Positions 41,949-51,239 of a stretch of 64,000 bases of DNA are shown here, one piece after another. Every line of letters starts with the position of its first letter. Within the stretch, counting starts at the first letter, position 1. The stretch comes from Pseudarthrobacter sp. NS4. Lineage in GTDB: Bacteria; Actinomycetota; Actinomycetes; Actinomycetales; Micrococcaceae. The notes below the pieces were generated by a model. That model was not told the origin of the DNA and ran no database searches. It worked only from the letters and a program-made list of their open reading frames with translations. Location: assembly GCF_024758005.1 (NCBI RefSeq), contig NZ_CP103288.1, forward strand, positions 1,860,001-1,924,000. Reading direction: 5' to 3'. A program made the translations under genes and the position numbers.

Positions 41949-41985
41949 CCTGACCGCCCCCATTTCCAGGGGTTCGCGGCCGTTG

Positions 41986-42666
41986 TCAGGCTTTGAGGGT
42001 GGCGTAGATGACGTAGTTGTCATCAAACTCCCCGGTGGCGGCGTCATAGCCGTCACAGGTGATCAGCCGCAGCTCGGACCCGGGGGTGTTGCCGTAGACC
42101 TCAATAGTGGGGAACTTATCTTTGGGGTAGAGCGCGCCGCGGTCAACGATGAACACGGCGGTGCTGCCGTCTGCCCGGGAGACGGTCATTTCAGCGCCGG
42201 GGGTGAGTTTGCGCAGGTCCGCGAAAACGCCGCCACGGCCGTTGGGTGAATTGACGTGGCCCAGCAGCACTGAAGGTCCGCGTTCCCCGGGTGTGGGGGA
42301 GCCGTCGTACCAGCTGGCAGGTGCGCCGTTGCCGTCGTCCTGGGGCACCTGAAGGGAGCCGTTCTCCTCCAGTCCCAGGTGGATCAGGTCCGTGCGGACC
42401 GAGATCGAGGGAATGGTCAGGGTGACGGGAGCCGAAGCGGCCATGACCGACGGAAGCTGTTGTGCCCCCGCGGCGGGGGCGGCCGCAGGCGGGGGAGCGC
42501 TGGGGGTGCCAGGCGCAACAGGAGCTGAGACCGAGGCCGAAGGTGCCGATCCGGCATCCGGGGTGGTGGAGGGTCCGGCGCAGCCGGCCAGGGTGAGCAG
42601 GAGCAGAACCCCGGCCGCCGTGGAGGCCAGGGGGCCCCCACGGCGGCTGGCGTTCTTGGGTGTCAC
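41986..42666 (-). CDS. Class F sortase
   Basis: The 226-residue protein has an N-terminal hydrophobic anchor that also fits a lipobox (LAGC, Cys29), a Pro/Ala-rich stalk, then a sortase barrel: LTIPSISVRTDLIHLGLEEN, the active-site His137 in LLGHVNS, and Cys204 in RLITCDGYD. I could not place the usual catalytic Arg with confidence. Class F sortases anchor proteins to the actinobacterial wall; the adjacent CHRD protein with its C-terminal helix and basic tail is an obvious candidate substrate. Confidence 0.88.
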   Translation of the reverse strand: MTPKNASRRGGPLASTAAGVLLLLTLAGCAGPSTTPDAGSAPSASVSAPVAPGTPSAPPPAAAPAAGAQQLPSVMAASAPVTLTIPSISVRTDLIHLGLEENGSLQVPQDDGNGAPASWYDGSPTPGERGPSVLLGHVNSPNGRGGVFADLRKLTPGAEMTVSRADGSTAVFIVDRGALYPKDKFPTIEVYGNTPGSELRLITCDGYDAATGEFDDNYVIYATLKA

Positions 42667-42690
42667 TGTATTGATCCGATCAGCTCGTGC

Positions 42691-43458
42691 TTAGGCTGCT
42701 GCGGAGGTGCGGCGGCGGACGACGTAGGCTCCGCCGACGAGGGCGACAAGTGCCAGGCCGGAACCGATGGCGAGGGCTCCGGTGTCGGTGCCGGTTTCGG
42801 TGGGGATACCGGTTGCTGCGCCGCCTGCGGGCATTTTCATCTGCCCGGCCGTCAAGGTCCCGCACAGGGCGGGGGAGGTGGCGGCAAGCGGAAGGCTCGG
42901 AACGATATCGCTCTTCGCCGCCTGCGCGGCAGGGCTCAACGTGGCCGGGTCAAGGCCGTGGACAACCACCACTGCGGTGCCTGCTTCCAGGGAAGCCTTG
43001 GTCTCGGCATTCAGTTCGAACGTCCGGTCAACGGTGTAGGCAGCACCCTGGCCGGCGAGCTTGAGGTCCGTACCGGCTGCCGGGCTGGTGTCCCCGCTCG
43101 TGGAGAGCGTGGTGAGGATGGGGCCGTAGGCCGGATCACCCTCGGTGGTGTTGATGACGCCGTCACCGTCCTTGTCAGCGGACGGGTCCGGGCAGGTGCC
43201 CTGCTTGCCGCCGTGGATGTGCTGGACGTGCGGGTACGGGGCGTCCATGAACGTTGCCGGCAGGCCGGAAACATTCAGGACGACGTGGGCCTGGTTGCCC
43301 GTGACGTCAACGGTGACGGTGCCAGAGGCTGAGCTGCCGTTCAGCTGGCCCAGGGTGGTCTGGTAGGACTGGTCGGCGGCCATGGCCGGGGAACCGGAAA
43401 GGGCAAGGACGCCCAAAGCGAGAGTGGGAACAGCCATAAAGCGGAGTGTCTTATTCAT
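42691..43458 (-). CDS. CHRD-domain surface protein with C-terminal anchor
   Basis: ATG 43458 (RBS aggaga upstream) gives 255 residues. A Sec signal peptide ends near AMAADQ. The domain that follows has SGTVTVDVTGNQAHVVLNVS and the HVQHIHGG signature of CHRD domains (about residue 77), plus a D-rich calcium-like loop (DKDGDGVINTTEGD). The C-terminus has a membrane helix (LAIGSGLALVALVGGAYVV) and RRR tail preceded by IPTETGTDTG, a degenerate LPxTG-like sorting signal. It sits next to the class F sortase. Confidence 0.85.
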   Translation of the reverse strand: MNKTLRFMAVPTLALGVLALSGSPAMAADQSYQTTLGQLNGSSASGTVTVDVTGNQAHVVLNVSGLPATFMDAPYPHVQHIHGGKQGTCPDPSADKDGDGVINTTEGDPAYGPILTTLSTSGDTSPAAGTDLKLAGQGAAYTVDRTFELNAETKASLEAGTAVVVVHGLDPATLSPAAQAAKSDIVPSLPLAATSPALCGTLTAGQMKMPAGGAATGIPTETGTDTGALAIGSGLALVALVGGAYVVRRRTSAAA

Positions 43459-43637
43459 TGGAAAAATCTCCTCATACACGCGCGTGTGATGTTGATGCCC
43501 CCAAGAGGGGACAACAGTACTTCGCAACCGCTCCGGAAAAGGATGGGTGCGGATGTGGCCGGTTTCACATATTTCTGCAGGCCACAGCCGTGGGGGTGCC
43601 TGGACGCGCCTTTTCCGGGCGGTCACCGGACGAAAGG

Positions 43638-44114
43638 TCAGGCAGCCGGGGCGCCGCGGCGCCGGCCCCACACACCAACTCGCCCCGATCCAGCCCGGCT
43701 CTTGTGCAGCAGGGCGTACCCGGCCACCGCCAGTGCCCCGGCGGCCGCTTCCGCAACGGCAGTGATGACCTTGGCCGTGTACCAGACCGGTTCATACATC
43801 GAAGGCAACGGCCCGATAGCGGGAACCTGGACATACCGGTAAAGGATGACCGCAGCCAGGGACGACAACGCCACCACGGCAGCGGCAGCGAAAGCCGTAC
43901 GGGAGCCTTTGAGCAGCACGAACACGGCTGCCAGGGCAGCGGCTCCGGCCTGGACCAGAAACAGCGTGCCCTGGCCGATACCGCCCGGGGCTGCCTGCTG
44001 GTAGCCCGGGGCGAGCTGGACATGGACCACGGCACTGACCACCAGACCCGCCGCAGCACCGGCACGCAACACCCACAGGGACCGGTCATGCTCTTTCACT
44101 CCAGGGTGGTTCAT
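43638..44114 (-). CDS. Four-helix membrane protein
   Basis: ATG 44114 overlaps the preceding cupredoxin stop (ATGA). The 158-residue product has four hydrophobic helices (about residues 15-33, 48-66, 72-92 and 112-133) with few charged residues. No family is recognised; its coupling to a cupredoxin suggests a quinone- or membrane-side partner in electron transfer or copper handling, which is inference. Confidence 0.7.
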   Translation of the reverse strand: MNHPGVKEHDRSLWVLRAGAAAGLVVSAVVHVQLAPGYQQAAPGGIGQGTLFLVQAGAAALAAVFVLLKGSRTAFAAAAVVALSSLAAVILYRYVQVPAIGPLPSMYEPVWYTAKVITAVAEAAAGALAVAGYALLHKSRAGSGRVGVWGRRRGAPAA

Positions 44115-44503
44115 TTCACGACCAGCGTCCCGGTCATCTGCGGATGGAAGGTGCAAATAGTCTCGTACTCACCCGGGGCATCAGGCGCCTGGACGACCGC
44201 CGTTCCGCCTCCCGGGACCTCCACATCAAACCCGCCCTCACCCTTGGCAGTGACGGTGTGCGGAGCGCTGTCAGCGTTCGTCACCGTCACCATCGACCCC
44301 GGCTTCACCGACGCCGGAACCTCATACTTGAAATCCTTGATAGTGATGACCGCTGCGCCGGCCTGGGCCGATCCATTCGCTGACGGGGCAGCGGAACCGG
44401 CCGCAGGCGGGGCGGAATAGTCCCCGCCCTGTCCGGCGCACCCGGTGATGGCCACCATCGACACGGCGGCAGCTACGGTCAGAACACGGTTGATCGTTCT
44501 CAT
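44111..44503 (-). CDS. Cupredoxin lipoprotein, second copy
   Basis: ATG 44503 gives 130 residues with lipobox ITGC (Cys22) and a cupredoxin domain whose copper ligands are His82 (APHTVT), Cys117, His120 and Met123 (ICTFHPQMTG). It is a paralogue of the 40798 protein (both share a DFKY/GFKY strand, an HT ligand and CxFHxxM). It is first in the cluster and coupled to the next gene by ATGA overlap. The RBS aagggg precedes the start. Confidence 0.88.
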   Translation of the reverse strand: MRTINRVLTVAAAVSMVAITGCAGQGGDYSAPPAAGSAAPSANGSAQAGAAVITIKDFKYEVPASVKPGSMVTVTNADSAPHTVTAKGEGGFDVEVPGGGTAVVQAPDAPGEYETICTFHPQMTGTLVVK

Positions 44504-44760
44504 GACAACCCCTTCAAGGGATCTTGTCCTGCACACACCGGACGGCGCGCCCATCAGGAAACTACCCCATACCTCCTATTCGTCGCCCCTGCACTCACGG
44601 ACTGCCCTGACTCCTGGGTCAACCTACGAAGAGATCAATCTGGATCCTTCTGTCCAATCGTCAGTAACAGGCATTGATCGGTACGCTGCACGGGCGGATG
44701 ATGGCCCCATGGGGCATGGTTGTCCGGCCTGCGCCAGTTTGTTGACTGTTCGAGGTGTCC

Positions 44761-45345
44761 ATGGTTGCCGCGAGGACCGCCCGCCGCAGGCTTCTGTGGC
44801 GCGTCGTGTTGGGTGTCGGCGTTCTTGGTGTGCTTATCGGGCTGGTGGTTTTCAAGCCGTGGCTCTTGTTCGTTGATGTCCGGGTCGATGAACAGCTCCC
44901 GTCGGCGGCTGCCCCGGCAAGTCAGGCGCAGCCGAGTCCCTCACTTTCTGCTCCCGGAACGTCTGGTCCTGCCGCACCTGAGGTTCCTGTCAGCCCGGTG
45001 CAGTAGGCGTCTGGGTCACTGATCAGCCACGAACACGCGACCACAGGAACCGTGCGGATCATTCTGCAGCCAGACGGTACCCGTGTGCTGACCTTGGAAG
45101 ATCTGGATACATCGAACGGCCCGGACGTCCACGTCTGGTTGAGCGCCGCTGACGAGGTCGAAGGAACCGCCGGCTGGTTCACGGCCGGATCCGCCGAGCA
45201 CTACGACCTCGGGCTGATCAAGGGGAACCAAGGCAATCAGCTCTACAACATCCCCCAGGAGGTGGACCTGTCCAAATACAGGTCAGTTGACCTGTGGTGC
45301 GTCCAATTCAGTGTCTCCTTCGGGGCAGCCCAACTAAGCCCCTGA
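44761..45345 (+). pseudogene. DM13-domain electron-transfer protein with in-frame amber stop
   Basis: From ATG 44761 the frame encodes an N-terminal membrane anchor (LLWRVVLGVGVLGVLIGLVV) and a Pro/Ser linker, then a TAG at 45004-45006. The same frame continues at once as SGSLISHEHATTGTVRI, TLEDLDTSNGPDVHVWLSAA and WFTAGSAEHYDLGLIKGN to 45345, a complete DM13 domain. DM13 is predicted to act in extracytoplasmic redox reactions. One nonsense mutation separates the halves; readthrough is possible but unlikely. It is divergent from the cupredoxin cluster. Confidence 0.88.
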
Positions 45346-45542
45346 CCACCCGCAGGACCCAACTGCATGCTTCGAAAAGGAGACGCCTACCCCTGAGCTC
45401 CGGGAAGCACCCGGGTCCACGCGCCTCCGCACACGGCCAGGGTGGACCAAGCTTCCAGACCGGCCTGGGCCGCCTGGCGTTGTGTCTGGGCCACTCGAGG
45501 CGTGTTCTTAGCGCCCAGCTGTGCCGGGCACTGGGTGTTTGC

Positions 45543-46151
45543 TCATTCGGCGGGGTACGGGGCGGCGGTGAGGGAGCGGGCGAGGTGTGCTGCGTTGCGG
45601 GCTGCGCTGGCGGTCGTGGCGGCGGTTTTTTCGGGGATGCTGTTCAGGTCCTGGTAATCCACTGTGTGCATGGCTTCCCCTACCCAGTAGGTGCCGCCCT
45701 GGGCGGGGACGGTGAAACCGACGTCGTTCAGGGCCTGCTGGGTGTCGGCAATGACTTTGTGTGCGCCGTCTTCGTTGCCGACCACGGCGATGATCGCGAC
45801 TTTTCCGTACATGATGGGCCGGCCTGCGTCGTCTGTTTCGGAAAGCTCGGCGTCGAGACGTTCGATGACCCGTTGGGCGATGCTGCAGGGGTGACCCATC
45901 CAGATGGGGGTGGCCAGGACCAGGATGTCGGCTGCCAGGATCCGGTCCCGGATTCCGGGCCAGTCGTCCCCTGCGCCCATGTCGGTCTGCACCCCGGGCA
46001 TCACGTTGTAATCGACGACCCGCAGGGACGCGGTGTTCACGCCGTGGCCTTCAAGTTCATCGAGCACGTGCCGGGCGAGCAGTTCGCTGCTCGACGGTGC
46101 CGGTGAGGGCGTAAGGGAACAGGTAAGGGCAAGTGCGGTGAGCTCGGCCAT
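45543..46151 (-). CDS. NAD(P)H-dependent flavodoxin-like oxidoreductase
   Basis: The 202-residue protein has a flavodoxin-like fold: LALTCSLTPSPAPSSSELLA (FMN phosphate loop), LVLATPIWMGHPCSIAQRVI and VAIIAVVGNEDGAHKVIADT. It is of the WrbA/NADPH-dependent FMN reductase type. A typical role is two-electron quinone or azo reduction. The ATG follows a GA-rich RBS (gagaagga). It is a single gene. Confidence 0.88.
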   Translation of the reverse strand: MAELTALALTCSLTPSPAPSSSELLARHVLDELEGHGVNTASLRVVDYNVMPGVQTDMGAGDDWPGIRDRILAADILVLATPIWMGHPCSIAQRVIERLDAELSETDDAGRPIMYGKVAIIAVVGNEDGAHKVIADTQQALNDVGFTVPAQGGTYWVGEAMHTVDYQDLNSIPEKTAATTASAARNAAHLARSLTAAPYPAE

Positions 46152-46480
46152 GGTTCATCCTTCTCGATCATTTGGGGGTGCGCGACCAACTACAGAAGCG
46201 CTGAGGGGCTGCAGCAGCTGCCCCACCCTGTGATTCGGCACGCACCTCCAAAAGGACTGCTCCTGCGCACCCTTCAGTGCCGGTTCCGGACCCCGTCTTG
46301 CCGAGGTAGCGGCGGACCCATTGGTTCACTCCCAGAACCAGGGCAGGCAGGGGTCCACGTCCGTCCTGTTCAGTTCTGGGTAGTGCTGGCCGATGATGCC
46401 CACACGTCCTGCACGCGAGGATGGACGTTCTACTCCCCCGGCGCCGGTACCCGAAAGCACCAGCGATCAGCGGAGGCCCG
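46152..46480. other. Intergenic, no supported gene
   Basis: Open frames on the plus strand have no family similarity. It should hold the promoter of the flavodoxin-like gene on the minus strand. Confidence 0.4.
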
Positions 46481-46924
46481 CTAGCGGCGCGCCGCTGCGC
46501 CTCGGGAAAGAAGGAATCCGACGCCGATCATGCCGATGGCCAGGAACAGATGCAGCCAGTTGTCGGCATTGTTGAACGGGACGAAGTTGGCAGGGGTGTC
46601 GTGACCGATGATCAGGCCGTAGATCCACAGGACCACGTAGACCGCACCGCCACCGATCAGGTAGTTCCGCGCCCCTGATGCGGTCTTGGCCATCAGGACA
46701 CCGGCAACACCGAAGAGAAAATGCACGATGTTATGCAGGATCGAAACCTGGAACAGGCCCAGCAGCAAGGCCTCCGAACCGGGCCCGGCGAAACCCAACT
46801 GGCCGAAGTTCGTCGTCACGCCAGGGATAAAGCCTAAAACACCGACCAGTAAAAAGACCGCACCGGTCACCAGCGCGGCTTTTTGGATATTGGTCCGGCT
46901 CATGTCTTTGCCACCTGTAGTCAT
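46481..46924 (-). CDS. DUF4383 membrane protein
   Basis: ATG 46924 gives 147 residues with four membrane helices. The family pattern is clear: ALVTGAVFLLVGVLGFIPG, SILHNIVHFLFGVAGVLMA, NYLIGGGAVYVVLWIYGL and NNADNWLHLFLAIGMIGVGF. The HNxVHxxxG and NxxDNxLH motifs define DUF4383, a common actinobacterial membrane family without a known role, often near stress genes. Confidence 0.88.
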   Translation of the reverse strand: MTTGGKDMSRTNIQKAALVTGAVFLLVGVLGFIPGVTTNFGQLGFAGPGSEALLLGLFQVSILHNIVHFLFGVAGVLMAKTASGARNYLIGGGAVYVVLWIYGLIIGHDTPANFVPFNNADNWLHLFLAIGMIGVGFLLSRGAAARR

Positions 46925-47139
46925 TGCGCACTCCATATCTCGCTGGCCGCCGCTTGGATAACGGCTGTCCCACCAGAAATCCGCTAAGCAATTAACGACA
47001 TACTAAGTTCACTGAGGATCATTTGAACATAGGCCGGTTTGACTGAATGTCTTTAAGCGGTTGGATACGTGGCTCTTCGCAGATGAGCATGGGTAGGGCG
47101 GTCTGAAGCTGGCGCTCGTACGTTGGCTGCGGCGTGGTG

Positions 47140-48561
47140 CAGGGGGAATGAGGTCAGGGCCTCTTTGAATTGGTAGCGACCAAGCAAACCAATACGCAAA
47201 GAGACCCTGACATGAATAACTCTATGTCTTGTTCCGGCGGGCGCTGGTGCATGCGGGCAGATGCCTTGCTCGATGTCGAGGGCGTCCACATCAGTGCCGT
47301 CACTGCAACCGTGACGGGCTTGCTTCTGCACGTCGAGACCGGCGAGGACCTCACCGGGTGCCCTGACTGCGGCGTCGTCGCTGTGGGGCACGGCCGCCGC
47401 CAGGTCCGCCTCCATGACATTCCGTGTTTCGGCCGGCCAGTGCAGCTGCTATGGGCCAAGCGCGTCTGGCGATGCCCCGACAATGACTGTCCGCGAACGA
47501 CGTTCACCGAGGAGCATCAGTTGGCCGGACCTAGGGCGAAGCTCACGGCCAGGGCCGCCAGATGGGCAACCGATGGGCTGCAGCGTTTCGATACGTCTGT
47601 CTCTGCCCTGGCCCATCAGCTCGGCGTTTCGTGGCATACAGCGTGGGACGCCATCAGGGCAGAAGCCACACGGCGCATCGCTATCACCGAGCGGCTGTCC
47701 GGGGTGAACGCGCTTGGTGTTGACGAACATGTCTGGTCCCACACAGGTCCGCCGGGGTCCGGCATGGTCACCGGGATCGTGGACCACACCCGTGACGCCC
47801 ACGGTCGAGTTCATGCCCGGTTGCTGGACCTCGTTCCGGGCAGGTCGGGGAAGGCCTACGCTGACTGGCTAAAGGACCGAGGCGCCGGGTTCACCGCCGG
47901 CATCAAGACCGCGGCGCTGGACCCGTTCCGCGGCTACGCCAACGCCATCCGCGACGAGCTGCCCGAAGCGATCACCGTCCTGGACGCCTTCCACGTCGTG
48001 AAACTGGGATCGGCCATGGTCGACGAGGTCCGCCGCAGGGTCCAGCAGGAGACCCTGGGCCACCGGGGCCGCAAGGGAGATCCGCTCTACGGTATCCGGC
48101 GGACTCTGCAGACCGGCGCGGAACATCTGACCGAGAAGCAGGCCGCCAGGCTCGATGCGAAACTCACCGCCGGGGACCACGGCCACGAAGTCACCCTGGC
48201 CTGGCAGTGCTATCAGAAGCTACGGAACATCTACCACTCCCGCCCGGAACGCGGCAGGGGGCTCGTCAACGAGGTCATCGCATCGTTCCCGTCCTGTCCG
48301 ATCCCGGAAGTCGCCCGGCTCGGTCGAACACTCAAACAATGGAAGGCCGCGATCCTGGCCTACTTCGACACCCGCGGCGCCTCCAACGGCCCCACAGAAG
48401 CAATCAACGGCGTCATCGAAACCACCCGCCGTATCGCCCGTGGGTTCCGTAATTTCCCCAACTACAGACTCAGATGCCTACTTGCCGCCGGCGGCCACCG
48501 ACCCTACCGAATCAAACAGACGAACCATGCCTAAATGCGAAGACCCGGATACGTTCCCCTG
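47140..48561 (+). mobile_element. ISL3-family insertion sequence
   Basis: Imperfect terminal inverted repeats can be read from caggggg at 47140 and, on the other strand, from caggggaacg ending at 48561. The interior is one transposase gene. No 8-base target duplication is visible at these ends, so the boundaries may be off or the flanks rearranged. Confidence 0.6.
47212..48534 (+). CDS. ISL3-family transposase
   Basis: From ATG 47212 the protein has 440 residues. It has the N-terminal zinc finger of ISL3 transposases (GCPDCGVVAVGHG, then VWRCPDNDCPRTTF), a helix-turn-helix (VSALAHQLGVSWHTAWDAI), and the DDE catalytic core: LGVDEHVWS, VLDAFHVVKLG and a late NGPTEAINGVIETTRRIARG containing the Glu. 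It appears intact. Confidence 0.93.
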   Translation: MNNSMSCSGGRWCMRADALLDVEGVHISAVTATVTGLLLHVETGEDLTGCPDCGVVAVGHGRRQVRLHDIPCFGRPVQLLWAKRVWRCPDNDCPRTTFTEEHQLAGPRAKLTARAARWATDGLQRFDTSVSALAHQLGVSWHTAWDAIRAEATRRIAITERLSGVNALGVDEHVWSHTGPPGSGMVTGIVDHTRDAHGRVHARLLDLVPGRSGKAYADWLKDRGAGFTAGIKTAALDPFRGYANAIRDELPEAITVLDAFHVVKLGSAMVDEVRRRVQQETLGHRGRKGDPLYGIRRTLQTGAEHLTEKQAARLDAKLTAGDHGHEVTLAWQCYQKLRNIYHSRPERGRGLVNEVIASFPSCPIPEVARLGRTLKQWKAAILAYFDTRGASNGPTEAINGVIETTRRIARGFRNFPNYRLRCLLAAGGHRPYRIKQTNHA

Positions 48562-49231
48562 AGTTGAACTGTGCGGAAGGGCATGGTTGGTGGCGGAATC
48601 GGCGGCAATTGCAGGCTGTGCACGTTTTAATCGAACCAACGCGGTCCCAGTGACAAGCTCTATGACCAGAAATACGCCCGCCGACATCGAGTGACGCCCA
48701 GGCAGAAGGGGCCAGCGGCGCGCCTTGCCGTCACGGCCACCGCGTGACGCAGCCACACTTTCCCCGCTTTACTGCAATAGCCCGAAAATACCTTTGGCGG
48801 GAGAAACAAAAGTGCCCACACATTACAGGTGCCGGCACTTTTGTTGTCTATGGTCAGACTCCACGAGTTTACCAACCAAAGGCGCCTGGAACTCCGGCGG
48901 AGACGATAAGTAGAAGCACGTTGGTTCCGCTTGACCCCCGGCTCATTCCAATCGCCCGTTTTGGGCTGCGCCCAGACACGCCGGGGTCCGCGCCACCCTT
49001 CCCGGACGCGGTTCCCGGAAGCACCACCGGCACCACAACTGCCAGGCAAGGGGACGTAGTCGTCCCAGGCCGCCTCTACTCAATTCCCAAAGGCGTTACC
49101 TACTTACACTCCATAAAGTAAGTAACGCCCCTGCAGACCCTAACGTGAGAGGACAGTCCAGGGAATAGCCGCAACATACCGTTGCACGCACCGGCACTTT
49201 CAACCCGGTGCTAACCGAATGGTTCGCGGGA
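48535..49231. other. 700-base region without a supported gene
   Basis: Frames here show no family similarity. The one notable structure is an 11-base perfect inverted repeat (48806-48816 and 48834-48844, acaaaagtgcc/ggcacttttgt) with T/A-rich flanks, a possible bidirectional terminator. The region may be flanking debris of the ISL3 insertion. Confidence 0.45.
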
Positions 49232-50425
49232 TCAGGGGACCGGTACCTCGGTGGCCAGGCTGTCGTACATGTGGCCGGAAAACACTGCGCCGGGCGCCTG
49301 CCGGAGTTTGGTGAACAGCGCGGTTTCCACCGTCAGTCCCGGCCCGAAGGCCATGGAGCAAATCCGTTCGTCCCCTTCCTCGGGCGCCTGTTCCAGGATG
49401 TGCTTGAGGACAAAAAGGACTGTGGCGCTGCTCATGTTGCCGTAGTTGCGCAGCGTCTCACGCGCGGGGACCAGTTGCTCATCGGTGAGGCCGAGCCGGG
49501 CCTGGACTTTGTCCAGAATGCTTCTGCCGCCGGGATGGATGGCCCAGTGCCGGATGGAGGGGTAGGGGAGTGCCTCCAGCTCTGGATCCCTCGCCAGAAG
49601 GGGCTTCAGGGCGCCCACGATATGGTCATCGATGATGTGCGGCACATAATTCCCCAGCACCATTTCAAATCCGTGGTCACCAATGTTCCAGGCCATCGAA
49701 TCCTCACCAACCGGTGTGAGGACAGTTTCAAAGTGGTCCAGCTGGAGCAGGGCCTTCTTCTCGGAGCCACTCCGTGCTGTTACGATCGCGGCGGCGGCAC
49801 CGTTGGCGAACAGGGCTGATCCCATGATGGTGTCCGGGTCATTGGAGGCACGGACATGCAGTGAACAAAGCTCCGCGCAGACCACCAGGACCACGGCATC
49901 CGGGTCGGCCTCGCAGAAGAGCTTTGCGGCACGCAGAGCTGGAAACGCGGCATAGCAGCCCATGAACCCAAGATGGTAGCGCTGGACAGCGGGGTTCAGG
50001 CCAAGCTCCCTGACGATTTTGTAGTCCGGTCCGGGGTTGAAGAATCCGGTGCAGGAAACTGTCACCAGATGAGTGATGTCAAGGGCATCAAGTTCCTGGC
50101 AGGCATCCACTGCAGAGCGGGCCGCCTCTACGAACAGCTTGGTTGCCTCCCGGGCGAAAATGTGATTGCGGACCTTGGTGCCGGGGTTCAGCAGCAAACC
50201 GATGGACGGATCGAAGGACTGCGGATCATCCGAGGGGTAATTCCTGGTAAATTCCTCGACGGCTGTGAAGCGGGTGTCGATGGCAGCAGAGTTAAAACAG
50301 GTGCTGACAAGCCGTGAGCCAAGCCTGGACAATCCTGGTTGGGCTGCAAACACGTCACGGGCTTCTGTTTGGATCAGCATGGTTTTCGGGACTGCAGTTT
50401 CAAGTGATCGCACGTAAACCGTCAT
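49232..50425 (-). CDS. Type III polyketide synthase
   Basis: The 397-residue protein belongs to the chalcone/stilbene synthase family. The catalytic triad is present: Cys157 in HLGFMGCYAAFP, His297 in WAIHPGGRSILD and Asn330 in LRNYGNMSSATV. It extends an acyl-CoA starter with malonyl-CoA, giving pyrones, alkylresorcinols or similar. Usual partners (a methyltransferase, an isoprenylcysteine-type membrane protein) are not adjacent, so the product cannot be predicted. The start ATG 50425 begins MTVYVRSLETAVP. Confidence 0.93.
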   Translation of the reverse strand: MTVYVRSLETAVPKTMLIQTEARDVFAAQPGLSRLGSRLVSTCFNSAAIDTRFTAVEEFTRNYPSDDPQSFDPSIGLLLNPGTKVRNHIFAREATKLFVEAARSAVDACQELDALDITHLVTVSCTGFFNPGPDYKIVRELGLNPAVQRYHLGFMGCYAAFPALRAAKLFCEADPDAVVLVVCAELCSLHVRASNDPDTIMGSALFANGAAAAIVTARSGSEKKALLQLDHFETVLTPVGEDSMAWNIGDHGFEMVLGNYVPHIIDDHIVGALKPLLARDPELEALPYPSIRHWAIHPGGRSILDKVQARLGLTDEQLVPARETLRNYGNMSSATVLFVLKHILEQAPEEGDERICSMAFGPGLTVETALFTKLRQAPGAVFSGHMYDSLATEVPVP

Positions 50426-50864
50426 TGACTCATACTTAGCGAGTACCTGGGATAAGACAAGCTGCCTGCATATTGGTGGGACTCAGCTCGGGTTTGGCCC
50501 GCTGAGGCCCTCGCGTTTGTCGGCTCCTTCCCGGAGCAATTTCCTGCAAGAGCTTTCAGTTATAACCAACGGGTGACCGGACCCCCCACCAACCGGTGAC
50601 GGTTCAGATACCGGCGCATGTCCTGCCCAGCGCCCGTGGAGTACATGGGCTGATGACCGGGCAGAGGTCGTGTTCAGTTCCGAGCGACGGGCTACCGTGG
50701 CGAACCATCCCGGCCGGAATTTGCGTCAAACGGCAGTCACTGGTTCGGGAAGTTTGTCCGGCGGCCGTGAGCAGGATGGGACCCCAGCGTTTGGGGGTTT
50801 GAGCGCCAGGAGGGTAAAGCTCCCTGTGGCCCGGCTCCTTTGACGTCCGTAAGCCTATCTGCTA
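50426..50864. other. Intergenic, no supported gene
   Basis: The promoter of the minus-strand polyketide synthase should lie at the left end. No open frame here has protein-like support. Confidence 0.4.
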
Positions 50865-50885
50865 AAAATGAATGGCATTCATTTT
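50865..50885. promoter_or_regulatory. Perfect 21-base palindrome (TetR-type operator candidate)
   Basis: Ten-base arms (aaaatgaatg and its complement) surround a single central G at 50875. TGAATG-N-CATTCA cores are well known as TetR-family operators. No tetR gene is beside it; the next plus-strand start is at 51006. Confidence 0.6.
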
Positions 50886-51005
50886 GTGAGGTCCCTCTCA
50901 CTCGCACGGGTATTTCTACCCAGTGAGAGCGCGGGGCACTTGGCCGGGTGCCTGTCCCTGACAGGCGCCAGGCGCGACCTAGGAACCGCAGACCGTCTGT
51001 TTAAC

Positions 51006-51239
51006 GTGAAGGGCAACCTTGCGGGCAGTGGACTTACACAGAATTGGGCTGATCTGGTTGGGCGGCAGGTCCAGGTATGGAAGGACGGGAACTTGGTCCG
51101 GTGCGGTTACGTTGATGACGTGGCACCTGCGATCGACGTGCTCTGGCTCCGGGGCGAAGGAGTAGAGCGGCGAGCCCTATACGAAAAAGCAGACGGTTAC
51201 TCTGCTGTGGCGGCATGGGAGGCCCACGATCATGAATAA
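51006..51239 (+). CDS. Small hypothetical protein, 77 residues
   Basis: I prefer GTG 51006 (MKGNLAGSGLTQNWADLVGR) because the upstream in-frame part does not look like protein. The product reads as a small beta-rich domain: GRQVQVWKDGNLVRCGYVDD, then AIDVLWLRGEGVERRALYEK. No family with a role is recognised. A 40-residue frame overlaps its end. Confidence 0.5.
   Translation: MKGNLAGSGLTQNWADLVGRQVQVWKDGNLVRCGYVDDVAPAIDVLWLRGEGVERRALYEKADGYSAVAAWEAHDHE

Noticed and set aside
48744..49121. A 125-residue plus-strand frame after the ISL3 element
   Set aside because: Composition is not protein-like and it runs through an 11-base inverted repeat that looks like a terminator.
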